Assembly: GCA_029858605.1 (NCBI GenBank)
Contig: JAOUET010000067.1
Span: 1 to 8,903 of the forward strand
Length of the DNA stretch: 8,903 nucleotides
DNA from: Coriobacteriia bacterium
Lineage (GTDB): Bacteria; Actinomycetota; Coriobacteriia; Anaerosomatales; JAENZW01
Direction: 5' to 3'
Shown here piece after piece: positions 1 through 7,067 of this stretch. The notes below the pieces were generated by a model, which was not told the origin of the DNA, did not search any database, and saw nothing but the letters and a program-made list of their open reading frames with translations. A program made the position numbers and the translations under genes. Every line of letters begins with the position of its first letter. Positions within the stretch are counted from its first letter, which is position 1.

Positions 1-468
1 AAGCTAAAGATCGCAGTGGTCTCGGGACCGGTCCTCACCTCGGCCGCAGAAGACCTCGGACTGGAGAGTCTCCTGCGTCTCGGCGAGAGCGAGCGAAGCG
101 ACGGCGGGCGCGGAAGGCCGTCCGCCCTGGAGAACGCACTGGAAGCCCTAGTGGGCGCGGTGTACCTGGACGCGGGGATCGAAACGGTTCGAGCGTTCAT
201 CCTGCGCGTTCTCGGCGACCTGATCCACCCGGCAGCCGCAGACGAATTCGAACACCCCAAATCCCGTCTGCAGGAACTGCTGCAAGCACGCGGGCAGACG
301 CCGGAATACGAGATAGTCGCATTCCAGGGTCCGCCACACCGGCGGATGTTCAGCGCCCGGGCACTTCTGGGTGACGAAGTACTCGGTGAGGGTACCGGAC
401 CGTCGAAGCGTGCCGCCGAGATGGAGGCCGCGCGGCAGGCCCTCGAGCGCCTCTCTGAGAACATGTGA
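1..468 (+). CDS. rnc: Ribonuclease III, C-terminal part (5' end outside window)
   Basis: RNase III cleaves double-stranded RNA, chiefly in rRNA precursor processing and in turnover of structured mRNA. The reading frame is open from base 1, so the gene starts upstream; a GTG at 16 lies inside the catalytic domain and is not the start. Visible are the end of the catalytic domain, including the second active-site helix (codons 41-57, NALEALVGAVYLD), followed by a double-stranded-RNA-binding domain from about codon 82 (PKSRLQELLQ) to the GPSKRAAEMEAARQAL segment near codon 143. The first signature motif (ERLEFLGD type) is off the window. The helix has Asn (133-135) where E. coli RNase III has the metal ligand Asp114; the Glu equivalent to E117 (142-144) is present. 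Asn at this position is, as I recall, a recurrent natural variant, so the enzyme is probably active. The gene ends 108 bases before smc, the usual neighbour in Gram-positive bacteria. Confidence 0.96.
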   Translation, partial: KLKIAVVSGPVLTSAAEDLGLESLLRLGESERSDGGRGRPSALENALEALVGAVYLDAGIETVRAFILRVLGDLIHPAAADEFEHPKSRLQELLQARGQTPEYEIVAFQGPPHRRMFSARALLGDEVLGEGTGPSKRAAEMEAARQALERLSENM

Positions 469-485
469 GAGTGGCGAACTCACGC

Positions 486-512
486 TTGCCGTACCGCTCC
501 CTGTGCTAGAAT
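486..512 (+). promoter_or_regulatory. Probable promoter for smc (extended -10)
   Basis: A TAGAAT box at 507-512 is preceded by TGC (504-506), an extended -10 element. A TTGCCG box at 486-491 can act as -35, but its spacer is 15 bases, shorter than the usual 17. Transcription would begin near 519, giving a leader of about 58 bases to the GTG at 577. The site lies in the rnc-smc gap, so it could drive smc-ftsY-lepB-ffh in addition to read-through from rnc. This is inferred from motif matches only. Confidence 0.5.
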
Positions 513-530
513 CCTGACGTCCTGCCCTGC

Positions 531-544
531 GGTGTCTCGGCACC
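531..544 (+). promoter_or_regulatory. Short hairpin in the smc leader
   Basis: GGTG at 531-534 can pair with CACC at 541-544, and a T-G wobble can close a four-base loop. It lies between the predicted transcription start (about 519) and the chosen smc start (577). The stem is short and may have no function. It overlaps the upstream in-frame GTG at 532, which would argue against that codon as a start if the hairpin forms. Confidence 0.2.
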
Positions 545-576
545 TCGCAACTGCTCCGGGAGTCGGATCTGCGACC

Positions 577-3500
577 GTGCATCTCAAGTCCCTGATACTC
601 AAGGGTTTCAAGTCGTTCGCCGACCGTACACCCCTCGCAGTGGAGCCAGGCGTCACCGTGATCGTCGGACCGAACGGGTCCGGAAAGTCCAACATCTCCG
701 ATGGTGTCCTATGGGTCCTCGGCGAGCAGTCCGCAAAGGCGTTGCGAGGGCAGGCGATGGAGGACGTCATATTCGCCGGCTCCTCAGCACGAAAGCCCGT
801 CGGAATAGCCGAAGTCGATCTCGTCCTCGACAACACCGACAACACTCTGCCGCTGGAGTTCACCGAAGTCACGATCACTCGTCGCATGTTCCGAAGTGGC
901 GAGAGCGAGTACCTCATCAACCAGTCTCCGTGCCGGCTCATGGACATCCACGAGCTGCTCCACGACTCCGGTCTTGGACGCGGCACTCACTCGATCATCA
1001 GCCAGGGCCAGCTGGACGAGTTGCTCAACTCTCGGCCGGAGGACCGCCGCGCGCTGATCGAGGAAGCCGCGGGTGTTCTCAAGCACAAGAAGCGACGCGA
1101 GCGTGCGCTACGCAAGCTTTCCGGGATGGACGCACACCTCGAGCGAGCCCGCGACGTCGCCCGGGAAATCGATCGTCAGCTCAGACCCTTGCAGCGACAG
1201 GCGGACCGCGCCCAGGAGCATTCCCACATGTCCGGCGACTTGCGCGACCTCGAGACCGACATCGCGGTAGACGACCTTCGGGTGCTGAGGCAAGAGTGGG
1301 ACGAAATCACCAAGGAGGAGCGGGAGCAAGACGCCGAACTCGAACTGCTTCGATACCGCTTCAGCGAAAAGGAACGCGAACTCTCGAAGTTCCAGAACCT
1401 TCTCGAGGAGAAAGGCCTGTTCGTCGGCGACCTCTCCGAGCAAAGACGCCGGCTCCAATCCGTGTTGGAACGCGTCAACTCGGGCCTTCTTCTGCTCGAA
1501 GAGAAGGGCAAGCATCTGGTCGAACGCCTGTCAGAGCTGCGCCAGAAACTCCACCAGAGCGAGACCAGGGCATCTATGCGTACCGACGAGCTGGCCAAGC
1601 TCGGCGAAGAACGCGCGGTGACCGACGGGCAGCTCAAGGCGCACTACGCGAACCTCTCGGAACTGAGGCGTGAGGCCGAGACCTCTAAGAAAGACCGGAT
1701 GGGCGCCGACGAGGAGTTGGGCTCGGTCACTGCTTCGATGCGTCGCACCCGCAAGGAACTGGAGGATGGACGGGCCCAGCTAGGCACCCTGGAGCAGAAT
1801 CTCGCAGCGTCCCAGCTGGAAGCGGGACTCCTCCAGGACCGGCGCGCCGAACTTGCGGAGTCGCGTTCCGCGACAGCGGACACGCTCACGGCCCGAAGGA
1901 CGCGCCTTGAGACTCTCGACGCCTCCCAGACCAGAGCTCGCAAGGAGCGCGCTTTGGCGGAAGCCGAAGTGGACAAGCGCGTCCGGGTGCTGGAGACGCG
2001 CCGCCGTGACTTGAACGAACGTCGTGACCACCTCGGAGCGGCCCGTGCCGAGATCCGCGGCCTCGAAGAGGTCGATCGTGCCGCTGCGACCGCATCGCCG
2101 GGCGTGGCTTGGGCGCTGGCGCAGGACAAGAACCTGCCTGGACTTATCGGGCAGATCGCCGAACACATGATGGTCGACGAGAAGCTCGAGCCGCTCGTCG
2201 AGAAGATTCTCGGTTCGGACGTGTTCGCTCTACTAGTGACCGACGAGGCTGCAGCGGTCGCTCTCGCCGAGGCGATGCAGGCCGAAGCCGAAGGTGACGT
2301 CGCGCTCGTTCCGGTGTCCGGCTGCCCTGATCACCACGTTCCCAAAGACGCGCCCGGCGAGCCGTTGATCGCGGCCATCACTTGCGACGACGAGGTCCGC
2401 GCCGGCGTAGAGTCGCTTCTGTACGACGTTCGCGTCGTCCACTCCCTCGATGAGGCGCTTGTCGCTTCGCGCAAGTCCCCCGGACCCAGATACGCGACTC
2501 CGGACGGTGCCATAGTCTGGCCGAACGGCAAGATCACGTTGGGTCGCGGCGCGTCCGATGCAGCCAGCGTGCTGGCCCGGCGCCGCCGAATCAACGAGCT
2601 CAAGGACGAGGTGGAAGCCCTCACGACGCAGGTGGGCGAGTCGGAGTCGGCAGTCTCCGATGCGGAAGACGCTCTCGCAGCGGCGCAGCAAGACGCGCTC
2701 GATCTCGGACAGCGGATAGCGTCCTTCTTGGGCGAGCAGGATTCGCTTCGGGAAGAGATCGGGCGCCTCGAAGAAGGCCTCACCGCAATCGACCGCGACG
2801 TCGACAAGATCGAGCAGCGCCTTGCCGAAATCGACGAGCGCAGCGCCAAGGAGGCTCCGAATCGCGAGGAGCTCATCTCGGCGATCTCTTCGGCCCAGGA
2901 CGAGCTGGAACGCCTCGAGGAAGAGTCGGCAGTCGCCCGCGAGCGCAGAGACGCACGCTTCAGGGAAGAAGCCGCTATCAACGAGCGTCTATCCCAGTGC
3001 CAGGTCGACATCGCGACGGTCTCGGAGCGCGAGATACATCTAAAGCGCCAGGTCGGCGCCATCACCGCCGAACTCAAGGAACTCGAGCGGACGGTCGAAC
3101 AGTCCAGGGAGACCGAGCACGCGCTCGAGCTTCTTCGCGAGCGCATCCAGCCCGTGCACGATCTCTACTCCGCGCTGCTCGAACGCGCGGAGCACTGGGC
3201 GGTCAAGCTCCGTGACCGCGCTCGATTCGAACAGGCGGATTCCGAATCACTCAAGACCACGATCCACGATGCACAGGATGCCGTGCGCGAGGTACAGACG
3301 GACATCGATTCTCACTCCTCGAGCATGAGCGACCTGCGCGTCCAGAAGGGTCAGCTCGAGGTCCGTGTATCCCAAGCCACGGCGCGCATAGTCGACGAGC
3401 TGGGAGTGCCATTGGAGCGCGCGCTCGAGCGCGCGGCACTGGAGGACCGGCGTTCAGCTGAGGATGCGCTGCATAGGCTTCGCAAGCGCATCGAGAACCT

Positions 3501-4134
3501 CGGCCCGGTCAACCCGATCGCGATGCAGGAGTACGAATCTCTTCGGCAGCGCCGGGACTTCCTCTCATCGCAGATCGAGGATCTCTCCGAAAGCCGAAAG
3601 GCACTCTCGAAGATACTCGCCGCCATCGACCGGAAGATCCGCGAGCGGTTCTTCGAGACGTTCGAGCAGGTGGACGCGCACTTCCAGAACGTCTTCTCGA
3701 TCCTGTTCCCTGGGGGGCACGCTTCCTTGTCACTCACGGAACCCGACGACCCCGAGAACACGGGCGTGGAGGTCATCGCACAACCTCTCGGGAAGAAGCT
3801 CCAGAAGATGTCACTGCTCTCCGGCGGCGAGAAGTCGCTCACGGCACTCGCCCTGCTGTTCGCCGTGTACCGCACGAGGCCGTGCCCGTTCTACATACTC
3901 GACGAAGTCGAAGCGGCCCTGGACGACACCAACCTGCGGCGGTTCATCGCCTTCGTCGACAGCATGCGATCGCACACGCAATTCATAATCGTCACGCACC
4001 AACGTCGCACCATGGAGATGGCCGACGTTCTGTATGGTGTCTCGATGCAGGCCGACGGCGTGAGCAAGGTCGTCAGCCAGAAGCTCGACCGCGCCACGTC
4101 GCCGGAGACGGACGATGAGCACGCCCTGGTATAG
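577..4134 (+). CDS. smc: Chromosome partition protein Smc
   Basis: Smc is the ATPase of the bacterial condensin-like complex. With ScpA and ScpB (not in this window) it organises and segregates the chromosome. From GTG at 577 the protein is 1185 residues, the standard family length. It begins HLKSLILKGFKSFA, the usual start. Visible in order: Walker A GPNGSGKS (31-38), Q-loop (Q143 in SIISQGQLDELL), a long coiled coil, a hinge at roughly 515-680, the returning coiled coil, ABC signature LSGGEKS (1081-1087), Walker B ILDE (D1109, E1110) and the switch histidine H1141 in VTHQ. The frame is also open from an in-frame GTG at 532, which would add 15 residues (SRHLATAPG...). I prefer 577 because homologues start there, although its best purine run (GGGAG, 558-562) is 14 bases away. 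The 3' end overlaps ftsY by 20 bases. The glycine motif closing the hinge is somewhat divergent. Confidence 0.98.
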   Translation: MHLKSLILKGFKSFADRTPLAVEPGVTVIVGPNGSGKSNISDGVLWVLGEQSAKALRGQAMEDVIFAGSSARKPVGIAEVDLVLDNTDNTLPLEFTEVTITRRMFRSGESEYLINQSPCRLMDIHELLHDSGLGRGTHSIISQGQLDELLNSRPEDRRALIEEAAGVLKHKKRRERALRKLSGMDAHLERARDVAREIDRQLRPLQRQADRAQEHSHMSGDLRDLETDIAVDDLRVLRQEWDEITKEEREQDAELELLRYRFSEKERELSKFQNLLEEKGLFVGDLSEQRRRLQSVLERVNSGLLLLEEKGKHLVERLSELRQKLHQSETRASMRTDELAKLGEERAVTDGQLKAHYANLSELRREAETSKKDRMGADEELGSVTASMRRTRKELEDGRAQLGTLEQNLAASQLEAGLLQDRRAELAESRSATADTLTARRTRLETLDASQTRARKERALAEAEVDKRVRVLETRRRDLNERRDHLGAARAEIRGLEEVDRAAATASPGVAWALAQDKNLPGLIGQIAEHMMVDEKLEPLVEKILGSDVFALLVTDEAAAVALAEAMQAEAEGDVALVPVSGCPDHHVPKDAPGEPLIAAITCDDEVRAGVESLLYDVRVVHSLDEALVASRKSPGPRYATPDGAIVWPNGKITLGRGASDAASVLARRRRINELKDEVEALTTQVGESESAVSDAEDALAAAQQDALDLGQRIASFLGEQDSLREEIGRLEEGLTAIDRDVDKIEQRLAEIDERSAKEAPNREELISAISSAQDELERLEEESAVARERRDARFREEAAINERLSQCQVDIATVSEREIHLKRQVGAITAELKELERTVEQSRETEHALELLRERIQPVHDLYSALLERAEHWAVKLRDRARFEQADSESLKTTIHDAQDAVREVQTDIDSHSSSMSDLRVQKGQLEVRVSQATARIVDELGVPLERALERAALEDRRSAEDALHRLRKRIENLGPVNPIAMQEYESLRQRRDFLSSQIEDLSESRKALSKILAAIDRKIRERFFETFEQVDAHFQNVFSILFPGGHASLSLTEPDDPENTGVEVIAQPLGKKLQKMSLLSGGEKSLTALALLFAVYRTRPCPFYILDEVEAALDDTNLRRFIAFVDSMRSHTQFIIVTHQRRTMEMADVLYGVSMQADGVSKVVSQKLDRATSPETDDEHALV
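3418..3435. repeat. 18-bp perfect palindrome inside smc
   Basis: The sequence is CGCGCGCTCGAGCGCGCG, a perfect inverted repeat centred on CTCGAG. It lies in codons for LERALERA in the returning coiled coil, where GC-rich Glu, Arg, Ala and Leu codons make such palindromes easier to get. It is a real sequence feature, but a coding by-product is the likeliest explanation. Confidence 0.4.
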
Positions 4135-5026
4135 GAGGCTCTCGGACGGTCTTTCCCGTAGTCGCGAACACCTTGGGGGACAGCTCAACGTCCTCCTCCG
4201 CAAGGGTCCCGACCTAGATGCGGCTTTCTGGGAAGAGCTCGAAGACACGCTCATCGCGGGTGACATGGGCGCGACTGCGGTGACCGAGGTCGTCGAGCGA
4301 CTTCGTGATGCAGCCGCCCGCAAAGCGCTGCCCGACGCCCATGCCGTCCTCGACCACCTTGCCGGGGAGCTCGCTGCGGAGTTCCCCACGGACAGCGACT
4401 TCCTCAAACATCCTCCTGTCACGGTTCTGGTAGTCGGCGTAAACGGAACAGGGAAGACGACCACGGTCGGCAAGCTCGCCAAAGAAGCCGCCGATGCCGG
4501 ACATGTGGTTCTGCTCGGCTCGGGAGACACTTTCAGAGCTGCTGCCGGAGAGCAGCTGGACATCTGGGCCGACCGCGCGGGAGTCCCGATGGTAAAGCGA
4601 GACAGGGGAGCGGACCCCGCTGCGGTCGTGTTCGACACGATCGCCGAGGCCAAGCGCGGGGGAGCCGCCGTCACGCTTATCGACACCGCCGGACGGCTCC
4701 ACACGTCCGCCGACCTGATGCGCGAACTCGAGAAGGTCCAGCGTGTCGCCGAGCGCGAGAGCGAGGCCCCGGTGAAGGTGCTCCTGGTCATGGATGCCAC
4801 GACTGGTCAGAACGGGCTCGCCCAGGCACGCGAGTTCGATTCGGCACTCGGTGTCGACGGCATCGCCCTCACGAAGCTCGACGGGACCGCCAAGGGCGGC
4901 ATCGCCGTGGCGATAGCCCGCGAGCTCCGGCTGCCGATCCTTCGAATCGGTGTGGGAGAGGGTATCGAGGATCTGAAGCCGTTCGACCCCTTGGACTTCA
5001 CGCGTGCGCTAATCGGCGAGGTATGA
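4115..5026 (+). CDS. ftsY: Signal recognition particle receptor FtsY
   Basis: FtsY is the membrane-associated SRP receptor GTPase. It pairs with Ffh to hand ribosome-nascent-chain complexes to SecYEG. The 303-residue protein consists of the NG domain alone: an N-terminal four-helix bundle (about 1-95) and a GTPase domain with G1 GVNGTGKTT (108-116), DTFRAAA (138-144), G3 DTAGR (190-194), G4 TKLDG (253-257) and the closing GVGEGIEDLKPF segment (279-290). There is no long acidic A domain as in E. coli. The first residues (TPWYRRLSDGLSRSREHL) could form a basic amphipathic helix for membrane contact. The ATG at 4115 has a GGAG at 4104-4107 at good spacing and lies 20 bases inside smc, which suggests translational coupling. 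The stop is followed one base later by the lepB start. Confidence 0.97.
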   Translation: MSTPWYRRLSDGLSRSREHLGGQLNVLLRKGPDLDAAFWEELEDTLIAGDMGATAVTEVVERLRDAAARKALPDAHAVLDHLAGELAAEFPTDSDFLKHPPVTVLVVGVNGTGKTTTVGKLAKEAADAGHVVLLGSGDTFRAAAGEQLDIWADRAGVPMVKRDRGADPAAVVFDTIAEAKRGGAAVTLIDTAGRLHTSADLMRELEKVQRVAERESEAPVKVLLVMDATTGQNGLAQAREFDSALGVDGIALTKLDGTAKGGIAVAIARELRLPILRIGVGEGIEDLKPFDPLDFTRALIGEV

Positions 5027-5027
5027 C

Positions 5028-5576
5028 GTGCGGCTGCAGTGGCAGCGTCCCGAATCCGGGATCGACCGTCTGGCCCTCTACCTCGCGGCTCCACTGCTCG
5101 CGCTCTTGACGGTGGTCCTCATTCTCTTCTCGTTCCTGTACTCCACGGTGCGAGTCGAGGGCGACTCCATGGTCCCCGAGCTACAGTCGGGTGACCGTGT
5201 TCTCCTGCGCCGCTCATACGAATACCCTTTGCGCGGCGACCTGGTCGTCTTCGATCGCTCCACCGGCGTCCCCGTGGTGAAACGCGTGATCGGCCTGCCC
5301 ACCGACCAGGTGAAGATGGACTCCGGTCACGCTTTCGTCAACGGCGCGCCCGAAAGGGGCACGTACTCGGTGCTCTACAGCGAGGACGACATCTCGCACG
5401 GTCCGTACACGGTCCCGGCGGGGAGCCTATATGTCGCCGGCGACAACCGCCCGCAATCTCTCGACAGCCGCGATTTCGGCGCGGTGCCTCAAGAAGATGT
5501 GCTCGGCGAGGCGATACTCGTGTACTGGCCCCTGTCGCATTTCGGCCGCGTTGACCGTGCGGGTGTGTCCGACTAG
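5028..5576 (+). CDS. lepB: Signal peptidase I (type I leader peptidase)
   Basis: This membrane serine protease removes signal peptides from exported proteins on the outer face of the cytoplasmic membrane. The 182-residue protein has a short N-terminal tail, one hydrophobic membrane segment (about 16-38) and an S26-family catalytic domain. Visible motifs are the nucleophile Ser47 in EGDSMVPEL, the general-base Lys85 in VVKRVIGLP, and the C-terminal box GDNRPQSLDSRDFG (138-151). One membrane segment and small size fit the Gram-positive type. The GTG start at 5028 has GAGG at 5018-5021, six bases upstream, and begins one base after the ftsY stop, so translation is probably coupled. The gene sits between the two SRP GTPases, where many Firmicutes have ylxM. 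No truncation is seen. Other signal peptidase paralogues may exist elsewhere. Confidence 0.95.
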   Translation: MRLQWQRPESGIDRLALYLAAPLLALLTVVLILFSFLYSTVRVEGDSMVPELQSGDRVLLRRSYEYPLRGDLVVFDRSTGVPVVKRVIGLPTDQVKMDSGHAFVNGAPERGTYSVLYSEDDISHGPYTVPAGSLYVAGDNRPQSLDSRDFGAVPQEDVLGEAILVYWPLSHFGRVDRAGVSD

Positions 5577-5596
5577 GGTGTGAGGACGTCTTCGGT

Positions 5597-5605
5597 AGGA
5601 AGGGG
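5597..5605 (+). promoter_or_regulatory. Ribosome binding site of ffh
   Basis: The purine run AGGAAGGGG lies eight bases before the GTG at 5614. It supports that GTG as the ffh start and indicates independent initiation of ffh despite its place downstream of lepB. Confidence 0.7.
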
Positions 5606-5613
5606 ACTTCTGC

Positions 5614-6957
5614 GTGTTCGACAACCTCAGCAAACGCCTCCAGGACATCTTCTCGAACTTGACCGGCAAAGGCCGGCTCTCTGAGGCAGATGTCGACGCG
5701 GCCATGCGCGAGATTCGGCTCGCCCTGCTCGAAGCCGACGTCAACTTCAAGGTGGTCAAGGAGTTCGTGGCTGTCGTCCGCGAGCGCGCCGTCGGCGAGG
5801 ACGTGATGCGAAGCCTCACGCCGGGACAAACGGTAGTAGGCATCGTCCTTGACGAGCTCACCAACCTTCTCGGCGGCACGAGCGCCCGCCTCACTCTCAC
5901 CAACCGGATCCCGAACGTCATACTGCTCGTTGGACTCCAGGGCTCCGGCAAGACGACCGCCGCGGCAAAGCTTGCGAACCACCTCCGCAAACAGGGCAAG
6001 CGGCCGCTGATGGTCGCCTGCGACATCTACCGCCCGGCCGCAATCGAGCAGCTCGAAACTCTCGGGCGGGAGCTAGGCATCCCCGTATTCCGTGGAGAGG
6101 GTGCCGATGCGGCTGGCATCGCGAGCGCAGGCGTGAAGGAAGCCGTCTCGACCATGCGTGACGTGGTGTTGGTCGATACGGCCGGACGACTCCACATCGA
6201 CGAGGAGATGATGGATGAGGCTGTGAGGATCAAGACCGCGGTCTCGCCGGACCAGATCCTCATGGTCGTCGACGCGATGACAGGCCAGGATGCCGTTAAC
6301 ACCGCAGATGCATTCGCCCAGCGCGTCGACTTCGACGGTGTTCTCATGACGAAGCTCGACGGCGATGCCCGCGGCGGCGCAGCGCTTTCGGTGCGAAATG
6401 TGACCGGCAAGCCCATCGTGTTCGCGAGCGTGGGCGAGAAGCTTGACGCGCTCGAGCCGTTCTATCCCGACCGAATGGCAAAACGCATCCTGGGCATGGG
6501 AGATGTCGTCGGGTTGATCGAGAAGGCACGCGACACGATCGACGCGGACGATGCCGAAGCTCTCGAGCAGAAACTGCGCACCGCGGCTTTCACCCTGGAC
6601 GACTTCCTAGTCCAGTTGCGCCAGATCAAGAAGATGGGTGGTGTCACGAGTCTCCTGGGTATGCTGCCGGGCGCGGGGAAGCTCAAGGGTGGCGTCCCCG
6701 AAGTGGACGAGCGTCAGCTGGACAGAGTTGCCGCCATTATCCACTCGATGACGCCACAGGAGCGCGCGAAGCCGCAGGTGATCAACGGCTCCCGCCGCCA
6801 GCGCATAGCAAACGGGTCCGGCGTGACCGTTACCGAAGTCAACCAGCTCCTCAAGCAATTCGCCGAAGTCCGGAAACTCATGAAACAGTTCCAGAAGGAC
6901 GGCGGGAAGCGACTCCGCGGGCTGAAGCTCCCGCCCGGTTTCGGCCAATTGGGCTAG
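5614..6957 (+). CDS. ffh: Signal recognition particle protein Ffh
   Basis: Ffh is the SRP GTPase that binds 4.5S/SRP RNA and the hydrophobic signals of nascent chains, then docks with FtsY. The 447-residue protein has the N domain (1-95), the G domain with G1 GLQGSGKTT (107-115), DIYRPAA (137-143), DTAGR (188-192) and TKLDG (246-250), and the M domain (about 300-447). The SRP-RNA-binding motif SRRQRIANGSG (393-403) is intact. Unusually, the M domain has only four methionines (341, 350, 379, 423), and its C-terminal tail (after 424) has none, whereas well-studied M domains are methionine-rich in the signal-binding groove. The GTG start gives MFDNLSKRLQDIF, the usual N-terminus, with a good ribosome binding site. 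It lies 37 bases after lepB. No SRP RNA gene is visible nearby. Confidence 0.98.
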   Translation: MFDNLSKRLQDIFSNLTGKGRLSEADVDAAMREIRLALLEADVNFKVVKEFVAVVRERAVGEDVMRSLTPGQTVVGIVLDELTNLLGGTSARLTLTNRIPNVILLVGLQGSGKTTAAAKLANHLRKQGKRPLMVACDIYRPAAIEQLETLGRELGIPVFRGEGADAAGIASAGVKEAVSTMRDVVLVDTAGRLHIDEEMMDEAVRIKTAVSPDQILMVVDAMTGQDAVNTADAFAQRVDFDGVLMTKLDGDARGGAALSVRNVTGKPIVFASVGEKLDALEPFYPDRMAKRILGMGDVVGLIEKARDTIDADDAEALEQKLRTAAFTLDDFLVQLRQIKKMGGVTSLLGMLPGAGKLKGGVPEVDERQLDRVAAIIHSMTPQERAKPQVINGSRRQRIANGSGVTVTEVNQLLKQFAEVRKLMKQFQKDGGKRLRGLKLPPGFGQLG

Positions 6958-6980
6958 GAAGCCAAACCGCGTTCTCCGCT

Positions 6981-7009
6981 TTGACCCTACCTGGGCTATG
7001 TCGTATCAT
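6981..7009 (+). promoter_or_regulatory. Probable housekeeping promoter for rpsP operon
   Basis: TTGACC at 6981-6986 and TATCAT at 7004-7009 are separated by exactly 17 bases, a near-consensus housekeeping sigma promoter. It sits in the 110-base ffh-rpsP gap. Transcription would start near 7016, giving a leader of about 52 bases. This is the best promoter match in the window and suggests that rpsP-khpA-rimM-trmD can be transcribed separately from the SRP genes, as suits ribosomal-protein demand. Confidence 0.7.
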
Positions 7010-7028
7010 GAGCAATCGTTTTGCGTGC

Positions 7029-7057
7029 CCGTGGCCCGAGCTGGCCACATTTCACGG
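7029..7057 (+). promoter_or_regulatory. rpsP leader hairpin with a possible alternative pairing
   Basis: GTGGCC (7031-7036) and GGCCAC (7043-7048) form a perfect six-pair GC-rich stem with a six-base loop, ending seven bases before the Shine-Dalgarno sequence. CCGTG (7029-7033) is also the exact complement of CACGG (7053-7057), which includes the first two bases of the Shine-Dalgarno GGAGG. The two pairings share 7031-7033 and exclude each other. The pairing is seen directly; any regulatory role is inference. Confidence 0.35.
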
Positions 7058-7063
7058 AGGTGA
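7056..7063 (+). promoter_or_regulatory. Strong ribosome binding site deciding the TTG start of rpsP
   Basis: GGAGGTGA is a near-perfect anti-16S match and lies four bases (seven from the GGAGG core) before TTG at 7068. It selects that TTG over an in-frame ATG at 7008, which lies before the predicted transcription start and has no such site. Confidence 0.85.
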
Positions 7064-7067
7064 ATCG

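Noticed and set aside
465..483. GTGAG...CTCAC inverted repeat after rnc as a terminator
   Set aside because: The stem has only five pairs with a nine-base loop, it overlaps the rnc stop and is not followed by a T tract.
2331..3146. Minus-strand open frame of 271 codons inside smc
   Set aside because: It is very Ser/Arg-rich low-complexity sequence opposite the coiled-coil codons of smc, typical of an antisense shadow.
3811..4800. Long open frame on the minus strand (329 codons) across smc and ftsY
   Set aside because: It is Ser/Arg/Ala-rich, matches no family I recognise and lies opposite two clear genes; GC-rich codon bias creates such antisense frames.
5577..5613. Space between lepB and ffh as a site for a small gene or SRP RNA
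   Set aside because: At 37 bases it is too short, and it holds only the ffh ribosome binding site.
6945..6966. CCAATTGG palindrome and nearby GCCAA after ffh as a terminator
   Set aside because: The possible stems are four to five pairs with a bulge or mismatch, and no run of T follows; read-through into rpsP is equally likely.
7008..7067. In-frame ATG at 7008 as the rpsP start, adding 20 residues
   Set aside because: It overlaps the -10 box, lies upstream of the predicted transcript start and has no ribosome binding site, whereas TTG at 7068 gives the family N-terminus MAVKIRL behind GGAGGTGA.
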